Shown here one piece after another: positions 9,046-15,770 of a stretch of 64,000 nucleotides of DNA; within the stretch, counting starts at the first letter, position 1, and each line of letters opens with the position of its first letter. Source of the stretch: Bradyrhizobium sp. 200. Its GTDB lineage: Bacteria; Pseudomonadota; Alphaproteobacteria; Rhizobiales; Xanthobacteraceae. Location of the stretch: NCBI RefSeq assembly GCF_023100945.1, contig NZ_CP064689.1:6430001-6494000 (forward strand), written 5' to 3'. The translations under genes were made by a program, and so were the position numbers. The notes under the pieces were generated by a model. The model was given only the letters and a program-made list of their open reading frames with translations. It was not told the DNA's origin and made no database searches.

Positions 9046-10683
9046 TTAGCCGAACTGGTTCATCGTGTTGTGGGCGCCGCCCGCCTTCAGAGCGGCTTCA
9101 CCGGCGAAATATTCCTTGTGCTCGTCACCGATATCGGAGCCGGCCATGTTCTGATGCTTGGCGCAGGCGATGCCCTGACGGATCTCCTGGCGCTGAACAT
9201 TCTTCACATAGCCCAGCATGCCCTGCTCGCCGAAATACTCCTTCGCGAGATTGTCCGTCGACAGCGCTGCCGTGTGATAGGTCGGCAACGTGATCAGATG
9301 GTGGAAGATGCCGGCACGCTTTGCCGAATCGGCCTGGAAGGTGCGGATGCGCTCGTCGGCTTCCATGGCCAGCGGCGTCTCGTCGTATTCCGGCTTCATC
9401 AGGTCGGCCCGGTTGTACTTGCTGACATCCTTGCCGGCTTCCTTCATCGCATCGTACACCTGCCAACGGAAGTTGAGCGTCCAGTTGAACGAGGGCGAAT
9501 TGTTGTAGGCCAGCTTCGCGTTCGGAATCACCTCGCGAATGCGGTCGACCATCTTGGCGATCTGCTCGATATGCGGCTTCTCGGTCTCGATCCACAGCAG
9601 GTCGGCACCGTTCTGCAGCGAGGTGATGCTGTCGAGCACGCAGCGATCTTCGCCCGTGCCAGCACGGAACTGATAGAGGTTGCTGGCAAGCCGCTTCGGA
9701 CGCATCATCTTGCCGTTGCGGTTGATGATGACATCGCCGTTCCTGGCGTTGGCGGCCGTCACTTCCTCGCAATCCAGGAAGCTGTTGTACTGATCGCCGA
9801 GGTCGCCGGGCTTGTGGCTCACGGCGATTTGCTGCGTGAGACCGGCGCCCAGCGAGTCGGTGCGGGTCACGATGATGCCGTCTTCGACGCCAAGCTCAAG
9901 GAAGGCATGGCGGCAGGCCCGGATCTTCGCCAGGAACACCTCGTGCGGCACAGTCACCTTGCCGTCCTGGTGGCCGCACTGCTTTTCGTCGGAGACCTGA
10001 TTTTCGATCTGTAGAGCGCACGCACCTGCTTCAATCATCTTCTTTGCGAGCAGATAGGTCGCCTCGGCATTGCCAAAGCCGGCGTCGATGTCGGCGATGA
10101 CCGGCACGACATGCGTCTGGAAGTTGTCGACTTTTTCGATCAGTTCCTTTTCCTTTGCCTTGTCGCCTGCCTTGCGAGCGGCGTCGATGGCGCGGAAGGT
10201 ATCGTTGAGCTCGCGGGAGTCGGCCTGACGGAGGAAGGTGTAGAGCTCTTCGATCAGTGCCGGCACCGAGGTCTTCTCGTGCATCGACTGGTCAGGCAGC
10301 GGTCCAAACTCGGAGCGCAGCGCGGCGATCATCCAGCCGGAGAGATACAGATAGCGGCGATCGGTCTTGCCGAAATGCTTCTTGACCGAAATCAGCTTTT
10401 GCTGCGCGATGAAGCCATGCCAGCAACCGAGCGACTGGGTGTACTTGGTGGGATCGGCATCATAGGCAGCCATATCGCTGCGCATAAGCGCCGCGGTGTA
10501 GCGGGCGATGTCCAGGCCGGTCTTGAAGCGGTTCTGCAGACGCATGCGCGCCACGGCTTCGGCGGTCACACCGTTCCAGGTCGGCTTGGTCTTGAGGAGC
10601 GCCTCGGCAGCTCCAACCTCGCTCAGATAGGAAGCCGGTCCCTGGATAGCCGGGTCGCTGATCCCACGTGGCTGATAATTCAT
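9046..10683 (-). CDS. aceA: Isocitrate lyase
   Basis: Cleaves isocitrate to glyoxylate and succinate, the first step of the glyoxylate shunt that allows growth on acetate and fatty acids. The 545-residue protein is the long form. The catalytic loop reads SDEKQCGHQDGK (active-site Cys in KQCGH), and VIADIDAGFGNAEATYLL is the metal/substrate region. The start is ATG 10683 (MNYQPRG), with AAGGA 8 bases upstream; an ATG at 10758 would give an atypical leader overlapping the promoter region. It is divergent from an ScfR/RamB-type regulator, which suggests direct control. The DUF4170 gene follows. Confidence 0.96.
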   Translation of the reverse strand: MNYQPRGISDPAIQGPASYLSEVGAAEALLKTKPTWNGVTAEAVARMRLQNRFKTGLDIARYTAALMRSDMAAYDADPTKYTQSLGCWHGFIAQQKLISVKKHFGKTDRRYLYLSGWMIAALRSEFGPLPDQSMHEKTSVPALIEELYTFLRQADSRELNDTFRAIDAARKAGDKAKEKELIEKVDNFQTHVVPVIADIDAGFGNAEATYLLAKKMIEAGACALQIENQVSDEKQCGHQDGKVTVPHEVFLAKIRACRHAFLELGVEDGIIVTRTDSLGAGLTQQIAVSHKPGDLGDQYNSFLDCEEVTAANARNGDVIINRNGKMMRPKRLASNLYQFRAGTGEDRCVLDSITSLQNGADLLWIETEKPHIEQIAKMVDRIREVIPNAKLAYNNSPSFNWTLNFRWQVYDAMKEAGKDVSKYNRADLMKPEYDETPLAMEADERIRTFQADSAKRAGIFHHLITLPTYHTAALSTDNLAKEYFGEQGMLGYVKNVQRQEIRQGIACAKHQNMAGSDIGDEHKEYFAGEAALKAGGAHNTMNQFG

Positions 10684-10823
10684 GTGCGTAATCCTTATCG
10701 ACATTCGTGACAGTGCGTTGCGAAAACGTGCCTGAGAGCTAAACGCCAAACTGCTCAATTCGTATAGACACCTTGATTTCGAATGGTGATGTCATGTAAC
10801 ATATAAACTTGTCATAGATGTCA

Positions 10824-10848
10824 TTTTGTAAATTTTGTCACAAATTTG
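10824..10848. promoter_or_regulatory. AT-rich candidate operator between aceA and its regulator
   Basis: In the aceA/regulator divergent region, an AT-rich tract unlike its GC-rich surroundings contains TTTTGTAAATTTTG and the imperfect palindrome AATTTTGTCACAAATT (arms AATTT/AAATT). RamB/ScfR-family regulators bind short TTTGCAAA-like motifs. The match here is only partial, so the site is proposed rather than shown. Confidence 0.4.
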
Positions 10849-10865
10849 GACGACGGAACTGCCTA

Positions 10866-10995
10866 TTCTCCCTCTCCCCGTCCTTCATGGGGAGAGGGTC
10901 GGGGTGAGGGGCTCTCTCCACGCACTCGACTCGCGGAGAGAGCCCCTCACCCGGCGCTGCGCGCCGGACCTCTCCCCGTAAAGAACGGGGAGAGG
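10866..10995. repeat. Dispersed palindromic repeat in the regulator's leader
   Basis: Paired inverted segments (CTCCCTCTCCCCG with GGGGAGAGG, and GGGGTGAGGGGCTCTCTCC with GGAGAGAGCCCCTCACC) form a large stem structure. This is a common intergenic repeat type in Bradyrhizobium. It ends about 35 bases before the ATG of the regulator, so it would be transcribed in its leader. Confidence 0.75.
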
Positions 10996-11030
10996 CGAAC
11001 CGAACCCGTTGAAAGAGCTAGGGAACTCAA

Positions 11031-12476
11031 ATGGCCACCGATTCCGGAAAGAAGCTCTTTGTCGGCCCCCGCTTCCGGCGGATCCGCCAGCAGCTCGGCC
11101 TGTCGCAGACCCAGATCGCCGAGGGGCTGGGGATTTCGCCGAGCTATATCAACCTGATCGAGCGGAACCAGCGCCCGGTAACGGCGCAGATCCTGCTGCG
11201 GCTGGCCGAGACCTATGACCTCGATTTGCGCGATCTCGCCACCGCTGACGAGGACCGGTTCTTTGCCGAACTGAACGAAATCTTCTCCGATCCGCTGTTC
11301 CGGCAGATCGACCTCCCGAAGCAGGAGCTGCGCGACCTCGCCGAACTGTGTCCAGGCGTGACCCACTCCCTGCAACGCCTCTACGCCGCCTATACCGAGG
11401 CCCGCCGCGGCGAGACGCTGGTGGCGGCGCAGATGGCCGATCGCGACGAGGGCGCCCGGTTCGAGGCCAACCCGATCGAGCGCGTGCGCGACCTGATCGA
11501 GGCCAACCGCAACTATTTTCCGGAGCTTGAGCAGGCTGCGGAGAATTTGCGCGACGAGCTCAACGTCTCCGCCGAGGAATTGTTCGCGGCGCTTTCGGCG
11601 CGGCTGCGCGAAAAGCATTCGATCGTCACCCGCATCATGCCGGTCGACGTGATGCGGGAGACGCTGCGGCGGTTCGACCGGCACCGCCGGCAATTGCTGA
11701 TCTCGGAACTGGTCGATGGATCGGGCCGCGCCTTCCAGCTCGCGCTGCAGATTGGCCTGGCCGAATGCGGCGCCAGCATCGACGCCATCGTCAACCGCGC
11801 AGGTCCCCTCGACGATACACCGCGGCGGCTCTATCGGATTACGCTGGCGAATTACTTCGCTGCCGCCGTGATGATGCCTTACCAGCCGTTCCACAGTGCG
11901 GCTGAGGCGTTGAACTACGACGTCCACGTGCTGGCGCAGCGTTTCAACGCCGGCTTCGAGCAGGTGTGCCATCGCCTTACCACACTGCAGCGGCCGAACG
12001 CGCGCGGCGTGCCGTTCTTCCTCTTGCGCGTCGACAACGCCGGCAACGTCTCGAAGCGGTTTTCCTCCGGCACGTTTCCGTTCTCGAAATTCGGCGGCAC
12101 CTGCCCGCTGTGGAACGTGCATTCGACCTTCGACACGCCGGACCGCCTGCTCAAGCAGGTGATCGAACTGCCCGACGGCACGCGCTATTTTTCGATTGCG
12201 CAGATGGTGCGCCGCCCGGTGGCGCCGCACCCGCAACCGCAGCCGCGCTTTGCGATCGGCCTGGGCTGCGAAATCCGCCATGCGTCGAAACTCGTCTATG
12301 CCGCCGGCATGGATCTGGAGAAAGTCGAGGGCACGCCGATCGGCGTCAACTGCCGGCTCTGCGAACGCGAAAACTGCAGCCAGCGCGCGGAGCCGCCGAT
12401 CACGCGGACGCTGATTCTGGACGAGAATACGCGGCGGGTGTCGTCGTTCTCGTTTTCGAATGCACGGGAGTTGTGA
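11031..12476 (+). CDS. XRE-family regulator of the ScfR/RamB (short-chain acyl) type
   Basis: DNA-binding regulator of 481 residues. The N-terminal Cro/C1-type HTH spans about residues 14-68 (RRIRQQLGLSQTQIAEGLGI, SPSYINLIERNQRPVT). An IrrE-like middle region follows (VMMPYQPFHSAAEALNYDV), where a canonical HExxH is not seen. The C-terminal ScfR/DUF2083 domain includes GGTCPLWNVHSTF and Cys-rich NCRLCERENCSQR. Family members such as actinobacterial RamB sense acyl-CoA status and control glyoxylate-cycle genes. The divergent aceA next to it supports that role here (inference). AGGGA precedes ATG 11031. Confidence 0.9.
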   Translation: MATDSGKKLFVGPRFRRIRQQLGLSQTQIAEGLGISPSYINLIERNQRPVTAQILLRLAETYDLDLRDLATADEDRFFAELNEIFSDPLFRQIDLPKQELRDLAELCPGVTHSLQRLYAAYTEARRGETLVAAQMADRDEGARFEANPIERVRDLIEANRNYFPELEQAAENLRDELNVSAEELFAALSARLREKHSIVTRIMPVDVMRETLRRFDRHRRQLLISELVDGSGRAFQLALQIGLAECGASIDAIVNRAGPLDDTPRRLYRITLANYFAAAVMMPYQPFHSAAEALNYDVHVLAQRFNAGFEQVCHRLTTLQRPNARGVPFFLLRVDNAGNVSKRFSSGTFPFSKFGGTCPLWNVHSTFDTPDRLLKQVIELPDGTRYFSIAQMVRRPVAPHPQPQPRFAIGLGCEIRHASKLVYAAGMDLEKVEGTPIGVNCRLCERENCSQRAEPPITRTLILDENTRRVSSFSFSNAREL

Positions 12477-12496
12477 GGGCCACGCTGTCTCACCAC

Positions 12497-12617
12497 GTCG
12501 TCCCTGCGAACGCAGGGACCCATACGCCGCGGCCATTGTTGTTGAAACACGATGGAACGACCAGCGTGCCAAACACTGCTCCCTGTGGTTATGGGTCCCT
12601 GCGTTCGCAGGGACGAC
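12497..12617. repeat. REP pair, GTCCCTGCGAACGCAGGGAC family
   Basis: Two inverted copies of one small palindrome: 12497-12524 (GTCGTCCCTGCGAACGCAGG then GACCCATA) and 12590-12617 in the opposite orientation. A second pair with the same heads lies at 48252-48369. This is the two-copy head-to-head layout of REP/BIME elements. Confidence 0.85.
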
Positions 12618-12699
12618 AGATAGATATGGGCTCGCCTTCTCGCGGCGCGGATAGCGCCCGAGGTTTACGGGAATTTTCAGCGCCCAAAAAATCAGAGGG

Positions 12700-13115
12700 C
12701 GCAGGGAAGGCCGGGTGCTGGCTGGCACCCGCGGTCTCGTGTGCAATAAGCGCAAAGAAAGGCGCACACGAGCATACAGGTATCAGCCGGGGCATCCGGC
12801 CTTCCCTGCGCAATGGTTTGACGGCTTATGCCGTGCTCTCCCCGGAGACGAATTCCTTTTGCCTCCGTCGCCGGCGAATTGGCGGCTCGCATCGCCCGGT
12901 TGAGCGTTGCAAACCTCCGCCGACTTGACACCAGCCACGGGTGCCGGGACCACACGGTTTTGCCGTACGCAAATTCGCCGTTCGTCTGGCGCGCGCCGAT
13001 CGCTCACGGGAAACCCGCCCTGCGATATCAATCACACGCCGGCGCTTTCGCGTCCACCGCATCCCCGACCCAACGTCCGTGACGATCGCGATACGCCCCT
13101 CTTGCGGGCCGGGAT
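12700..13115. repeat. Long dispersed intergenic repeat, non-coding
   Basis: Begins with a large stem: CGCAGGGAAGGCCGGGTGC at 12700-12718 against its complement at 12792-12810 (18 of 19 pairs), with a loop holding a smaller hairpin around GCACCCGCGG. The following 300 bases (CTCTCCCCGGAGACGAATTCCTTTTG onward, in pieces) resemble a repeat that recurs in Bradyrhizobium genomes and yields spurious small ORFs. I recognise it from memory; a genome search would prove copy number. The right end is approximate. From here to 13459 nothing else is recognised. Confidence 0.6.
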
Positions 13116-13459
13116 GGCGGGAGTTGTAGAACTGATTTGGGTCTCGTGAGAATGAGATTCTTTTTTCGCGCAGGACTGGACGGGGCAAATCAGCTTGAAA
13201 GGATTGAGAAACTTTTTGTTTTCGCGCAGCGGCCGCGGGGTGGGTTAGCGGCAGCGTAAGCTACCAGACTGGAAAGCACGCGGCGGATGATGCTGTCGCC
13301 AATCCGGCCTGCGACCTGCACCACCTGAGCACGAAATTTCGGCGCGAAGATGAAGGACTGTTCATCAGCATTACATCGCGTATCGGTCCATCGGGAAAAA
13401 CCGGAACATCGCTGCATCCAGGGCGTTGCATTTCGTCCAACAGCACGAAGGAGAGGACA

Positions 13460-13690
13460 ATGCTGAAACCACTGATTGCGGCGACCGCCGCCCTGCTGGT
13501 CGCAACCTCGGCGTTTGCGCAGAGCGACAAGATGAAATCCTCGGGCTCCTCTGAGTACTCGTCGGCAAAGAAGATGCAGAAGACGTCGGAACAGAAGATG
13601 AAGAAGAGCAAGGCTTCGACCGCGAAGGGGGCAACGGAAAGCGCACCCGGCACGACCACCGGATCGGCGACATCGAAGCAGAAATACTAG
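13460..13690 (+). CDS. Small exported Lys/Ser-rich protein
   Basis: Protein of 76 residues with a clear signal peptide (MLKPLIAATAALLVATSAFAQ, cleavage after AFA near residue 20). The mature part is short, very polar and rich in Lys, Ser, Thr and Met (SAKKMQKTSEQKMKKSKAS), probably disordered and periplasmic. A strong ribosome-binding site, AAGGAGAGG, lies just before ATG 13460, and a textbook terminator follows 10 bases after the stop, so it is a monocistronic gene. No function is recognised. Confidence 0.75.
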   Translation: MLKPLIAATAALLVATSAFAQSDKMKSSGSSEYSSAKKMQKTSEQKMKKSKASTAKGATESAPGTTTGSATSKQKY

Positions 13691-13699
13691 TATTCTGGC

Positions 13700-13731
13700 A
13701 AAACGGCCCGGCATCGATGCCGGGCCGTTTT
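13700..13731 (+). terminator. Rho-independent terminator
   Basis: A perfect palindrome (AAAACGGCCCGGCATC and its complement) with a terminal TTTT run lies 10 bases after the small exported-protein gene. Confidence 0.85.
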
Positions 13732-13934
13732 GCGTGCGCGTGTCCACAGGTTCGATCTAAGGTGTCCCCTGCCATTGGCGCAGTGCGATGCATCAATGGG
13801 CCGCTTTCTCGCCGAAAACGCTTCTGTGTCCCGCTGGTGACGATCACATTTAAAACGTGGGTATTCCGCAATTTTGCGATGGAACGGCCAAGCCGATTCG
13901 CTAGTTTTAAAGCAGCGATTCCCAGAACTCGCGG

Positions 13935-14240
13935 ATGGATGCAGAACCGATGTTGCGACGCGTCAAGCTGATGAACCCGTTCGAGGTCGTCCAGGACCTG
14001 GTCAGTCAGGACCGGATCACCCCGGACCGGCCGCAGCCGATCGAGCGGAAGGTGACGAATCGGGCTGCCCGTTCCACGCCGGTCTGCGCCGCCTGCGGTT
14101 CCGACGACATCATCTGCCACGCCACCGCGCAATGGAGCAACGAGGCGCAGGAATGGCAGCTCGCCAATACCTTCAACCAGCCGGCGCACTGCAATACCTG
14201 CCAGCACGACGGCAATTTGGTGTGGCTGACGCTGAACTAA
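13935..14240 (+). CDS. Small protein with a CxxC/CxxC zinc-ribbon-like motif
   Basis: Protein of 101 residues (or 89-96 from later ATGs at 13950 or 13971). Two Cys pairs, VCAACGSDDI near residue 50 and HCNTCQHDG near 87, are spaced like a zinc ribbon, with HATAQWSNEAQEWQLANTF between them. The N-terminal part FEVVQDLVSQDRITPDRP is polar. The layout suggests a small metal-binding, perhaps nucleic-acid-interacting protein, but the family is not named. It stands alone, followed by a repeat element. Confidence 0.7.
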   Translation: MDAEPMLRRVKLMNPFEVVQDLVSQDRITPDRPQPIERKVTNRAARSTPVCAACGSDDIICHATAQWSNEAQEWQLANTFNQPAHCNTCQHDGNLVWLTLN

Positions 14241-14272
14241 AGCGCGGCTACGCCGGTGGCGTAGCGCCCAGA

Positions 14273-14396
14273 GTAGCCCGGATGGAGCGAAGCGAAATCC
14301 GGGGGACCATCTCTCCGCGGAGCGACCTGTCCCGGATTGCGCGGAGCCTGTCATCGGGCGCGCATTCGCGCGACCCGTTGGCTCCATCCGGGCTAC
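14273..14396. repeat. Dispersed palindrome, GTAGCCCGGATGGAGCGAAG family
   Basis: Begins GTAGCCCGGATGGAGCG and ends with its complement GGCTCCATCCGGGCTAC, enclosing a segment with GCGCATTCGCGCGACCCGTT. The same inner module recurs at 29660-29718 and, inverted, at about 21150-21185. Confidence 0.8.
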
Positions 14397-14410
14397 GCTT
14401 ACCGCCCGCA

Positions 14411-14824
14411 TCAGATCTCCGCATACACCTCCAGCAGATTCCCGTCGGGATCCCTGAAGAACAACGTGCGATGGCCGAAGGACTGGTTCGTCGGCGGTTC
14501 GAGCAGATCGACGCCGTGCCGCACCAGTTCGTCGGCGCAGCGATCGACGTCATCGGCGCCAACCTTGAAAGCGAGCTGCAGCGAAGCGCTACCGGCGGGC
14601 GTCGGCGCATCCTTTGCCGTCCGGCCCGGCCGCGACAGCGCAAGCGTGTTGCCGCCGATCTGATATTCGATCCATCCCGCCGACAGCTCGCGCGTCAGCG
14701 AAAAGCGGAGGACGCCCTCATAGAAGCGGCGCATCGCCGCCATGTCGCGCACGAAGATGACGGTGTAGTCGATGGTGCGGATGGACTGGAAGGGTGAGGT
14801 AGTGGGTGAGTTCTGATCGTTCAC
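14411..14824 (-). CDS. VOC (glyoxalase/bleomycin-resistance) family protein
   Basis: Single-domain vicinal-oxygen-chelate protein of 137 residues. The paired beta-alpha-beta-beta-beta modules are visible: IDYTVIFVRDMAAMRRFYEG with EYQIGGNTLAL, then LQLAFKVGADDVDRCADELV with GHRTLFFRDPDGNLLEVYAE, whose final Glu is a usual metal ligand. Family members act as lyases, dioxygenases or drug-binding proteins. The reaction here is unknown. It is flanked by repeat elements on both sides. Confidence 0.85.
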   Translation of the reverse strand: MNDQNSPTTSPFQSIRTIDYTVIFVRDMAAMRRFYEGVLRFSLTRELSAGWIEYQIGGNTLALSRPGRTAKDAPTPAGSASLQLAFKVGADDVDRCADELVRHGVDLLEPPTNQSFGHRTLFFRDPDGNLLEVYAEI

Positions 14825-14909
14825 GGCTGCATCTCCACTTGGCCCGCCATCATTGATGGCTTATCACCCGCTGGGTTGGCTGATCTTCAGGTGAACGCGA
14901 CAGCAACGT

Positions 14910-14983
14910 GTAGCCCGGATGAGCGCAGCGATATGCGGGAATCGCGGCAAAGCCCCGGATATCGCTTCGCTCATCCGGGCTAC
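14910..14983. repeat. Dispersed palindrome, GTAGCCCGGATGAGCGCAGC family
   Basis: Starts GTAGCCCGGATGAGCGCAGC and ends GCTCATCCGGGCTAC, folding into one long hairpin. It fills the gap between the VOC and DinB genes, and a near copy lies at 15576-15651. Confidence 0.85.
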
Positions 14984-14993
14984 GAGCTCACGT

Positions 14994-15560
14994 CTAGGCT
15001 TCCGAGCCGGCCCAAATCTTCTCCTCGCTCCAGCCCAGCTCCGCGAACTCCGCAGCCCGCAACGGCGCTTCACCCACCGCGAAAAACTCGTCGAGCTGAG
15101 GCGGGCTCACCGACGTGCCTGAGAGCATCGCATGGGCCTGCCCGCGGTGGTGTATGTCGTGCTGGAACAGATGCAGGAGCAAGCGGTCCATCCGTTCGCG
15201 CTGGATGGAGGTGCCGCGATGCACGGAGACGATGCGCTGCAATCCGGCGCCGTCGAGCGCTTCGACGATCTTGAGCAAGCGCCGATCGACCGCGGCTTGG
15301 GCTTGCCTGAGCGCGGCGACCGTTGCGCAAGGCTCCTGATCCGCCCAGGCGTCTGGGCCGAGCGTGCCGCCTTCCATCGCGTCGACGTAGAAATGGTCGA
15401 TGATCAGGATGTGGTTGAGCGTGGCGCGCAGGCTTGGAAAGAAGCCGGTCCGCTTTGCGGTGAATTCTTCGGGCGTCAGCCGCGCGCAGGCGGTGAGCAG
15501 CCGGTGGTTTGCCCAGGCGTTGTTGTACGCCATGGTGCGATAGGGAAGCAGATCGCTCAT
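14994..15560 (-). CDS. DinB-family protein
   Basis: Protein of 188 residues with the DinB/YfiT four-helix-bundle pattern. The first metal His lies in LRATLNHILIIDHFYVDAM and the last pair in LHLFQHDIHHRGQAHAML. The start MSDLLPYRTMAYNNAWANHR is typical of the branch. Family members are metal-dependent transferases, often using small thiols; the partner substrate here is unknown. The gene lies between two hairpin repeats, which suggests it is transcribed alone. Confidence 0.88.
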   Translation of the reverse strand: MSDLLPYRTMAYNNAWANHRLLTACARLTPEEFTAKRTGFFPSLRATLNHILIIDHFYVDAMEGGTLGPDAWADQEPCATVAALRQAQAAVDRRLLKIVEALDGAGLQRIVSVHRGTSIQRERMDRLLLHLFQHDIHHRGQAHAMLSGTSVSPPQLDEFFAVGEAPLRAAEFAELGWSEEKIWAGSEA

Positions 15561-15575
15561 TTGCGTTTCCGGCCA

Positions 15576-15651
15576 GTAGCCCGCATGAGCGTAGCGATAT
15601 GCGGGGAACGATAATGAAGGTCCCGGATATCGCTGCGCTCATCCGGGCTAC
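15576..15651. repeat. Dispersed palindrome, GTAGCCCG...CATGAGCG family
   Basis: Second copy of the hairpin at 14910-14983 (GTAGCCCGCATGAGCGTAGC to GCGCTCATCCGGGCTAC), with a different loop. Confidence 0.85.
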
Positions 15652-15666
15652 GTATGTTCATCATAG

Positions 15667-15750
15667 CGTCATTGCGAGCGAAGCGAAGCAATCCATAGTG
15701 CCGCTTGCGGACAGATGGATTGCTTCGTCGCTTCGCTCCTCGCAATGACG
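15667..15750. repeat. Dispersed palindrome, CGTCATTGCGAGCGAAGCGA family
   Basis: CGTCATTGCGAGCGAAGCGA with AGCAATCCA on the left mirrors TGGATTGCTTCG with CGCAATGACG on the right. Another copy lies at 19614-19692. It sits after the stop of the molybdenum hydroxylase operon. Confidence 0.85.
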
Positions 15751-15770
15751 GCTTGGCGGTATCGTCGCGC

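Noticed and set aside
10947..12767. A 606-residue open frame on the minus strand
   Set aside because: It runs antisense through the regulator gene and into repeats, is rich in Arg, Ala and His, and has no domain. The plus-strand gene has clear HTH and ScfR domains, so this is a GC-driven shadow.
12460..13150. Several 60-120 residue frames in the repeat region
   Set aside because: They are translations of palindromic repeat sequence on both strands and show no protein pattern.
13190..14411. Minus-strand frames of 130-350 residues over the small exported-protein gene
   Set aside because: The plus-strand gene has a signal peptide, ribosome site and terminator; the antisense frames have none of these.
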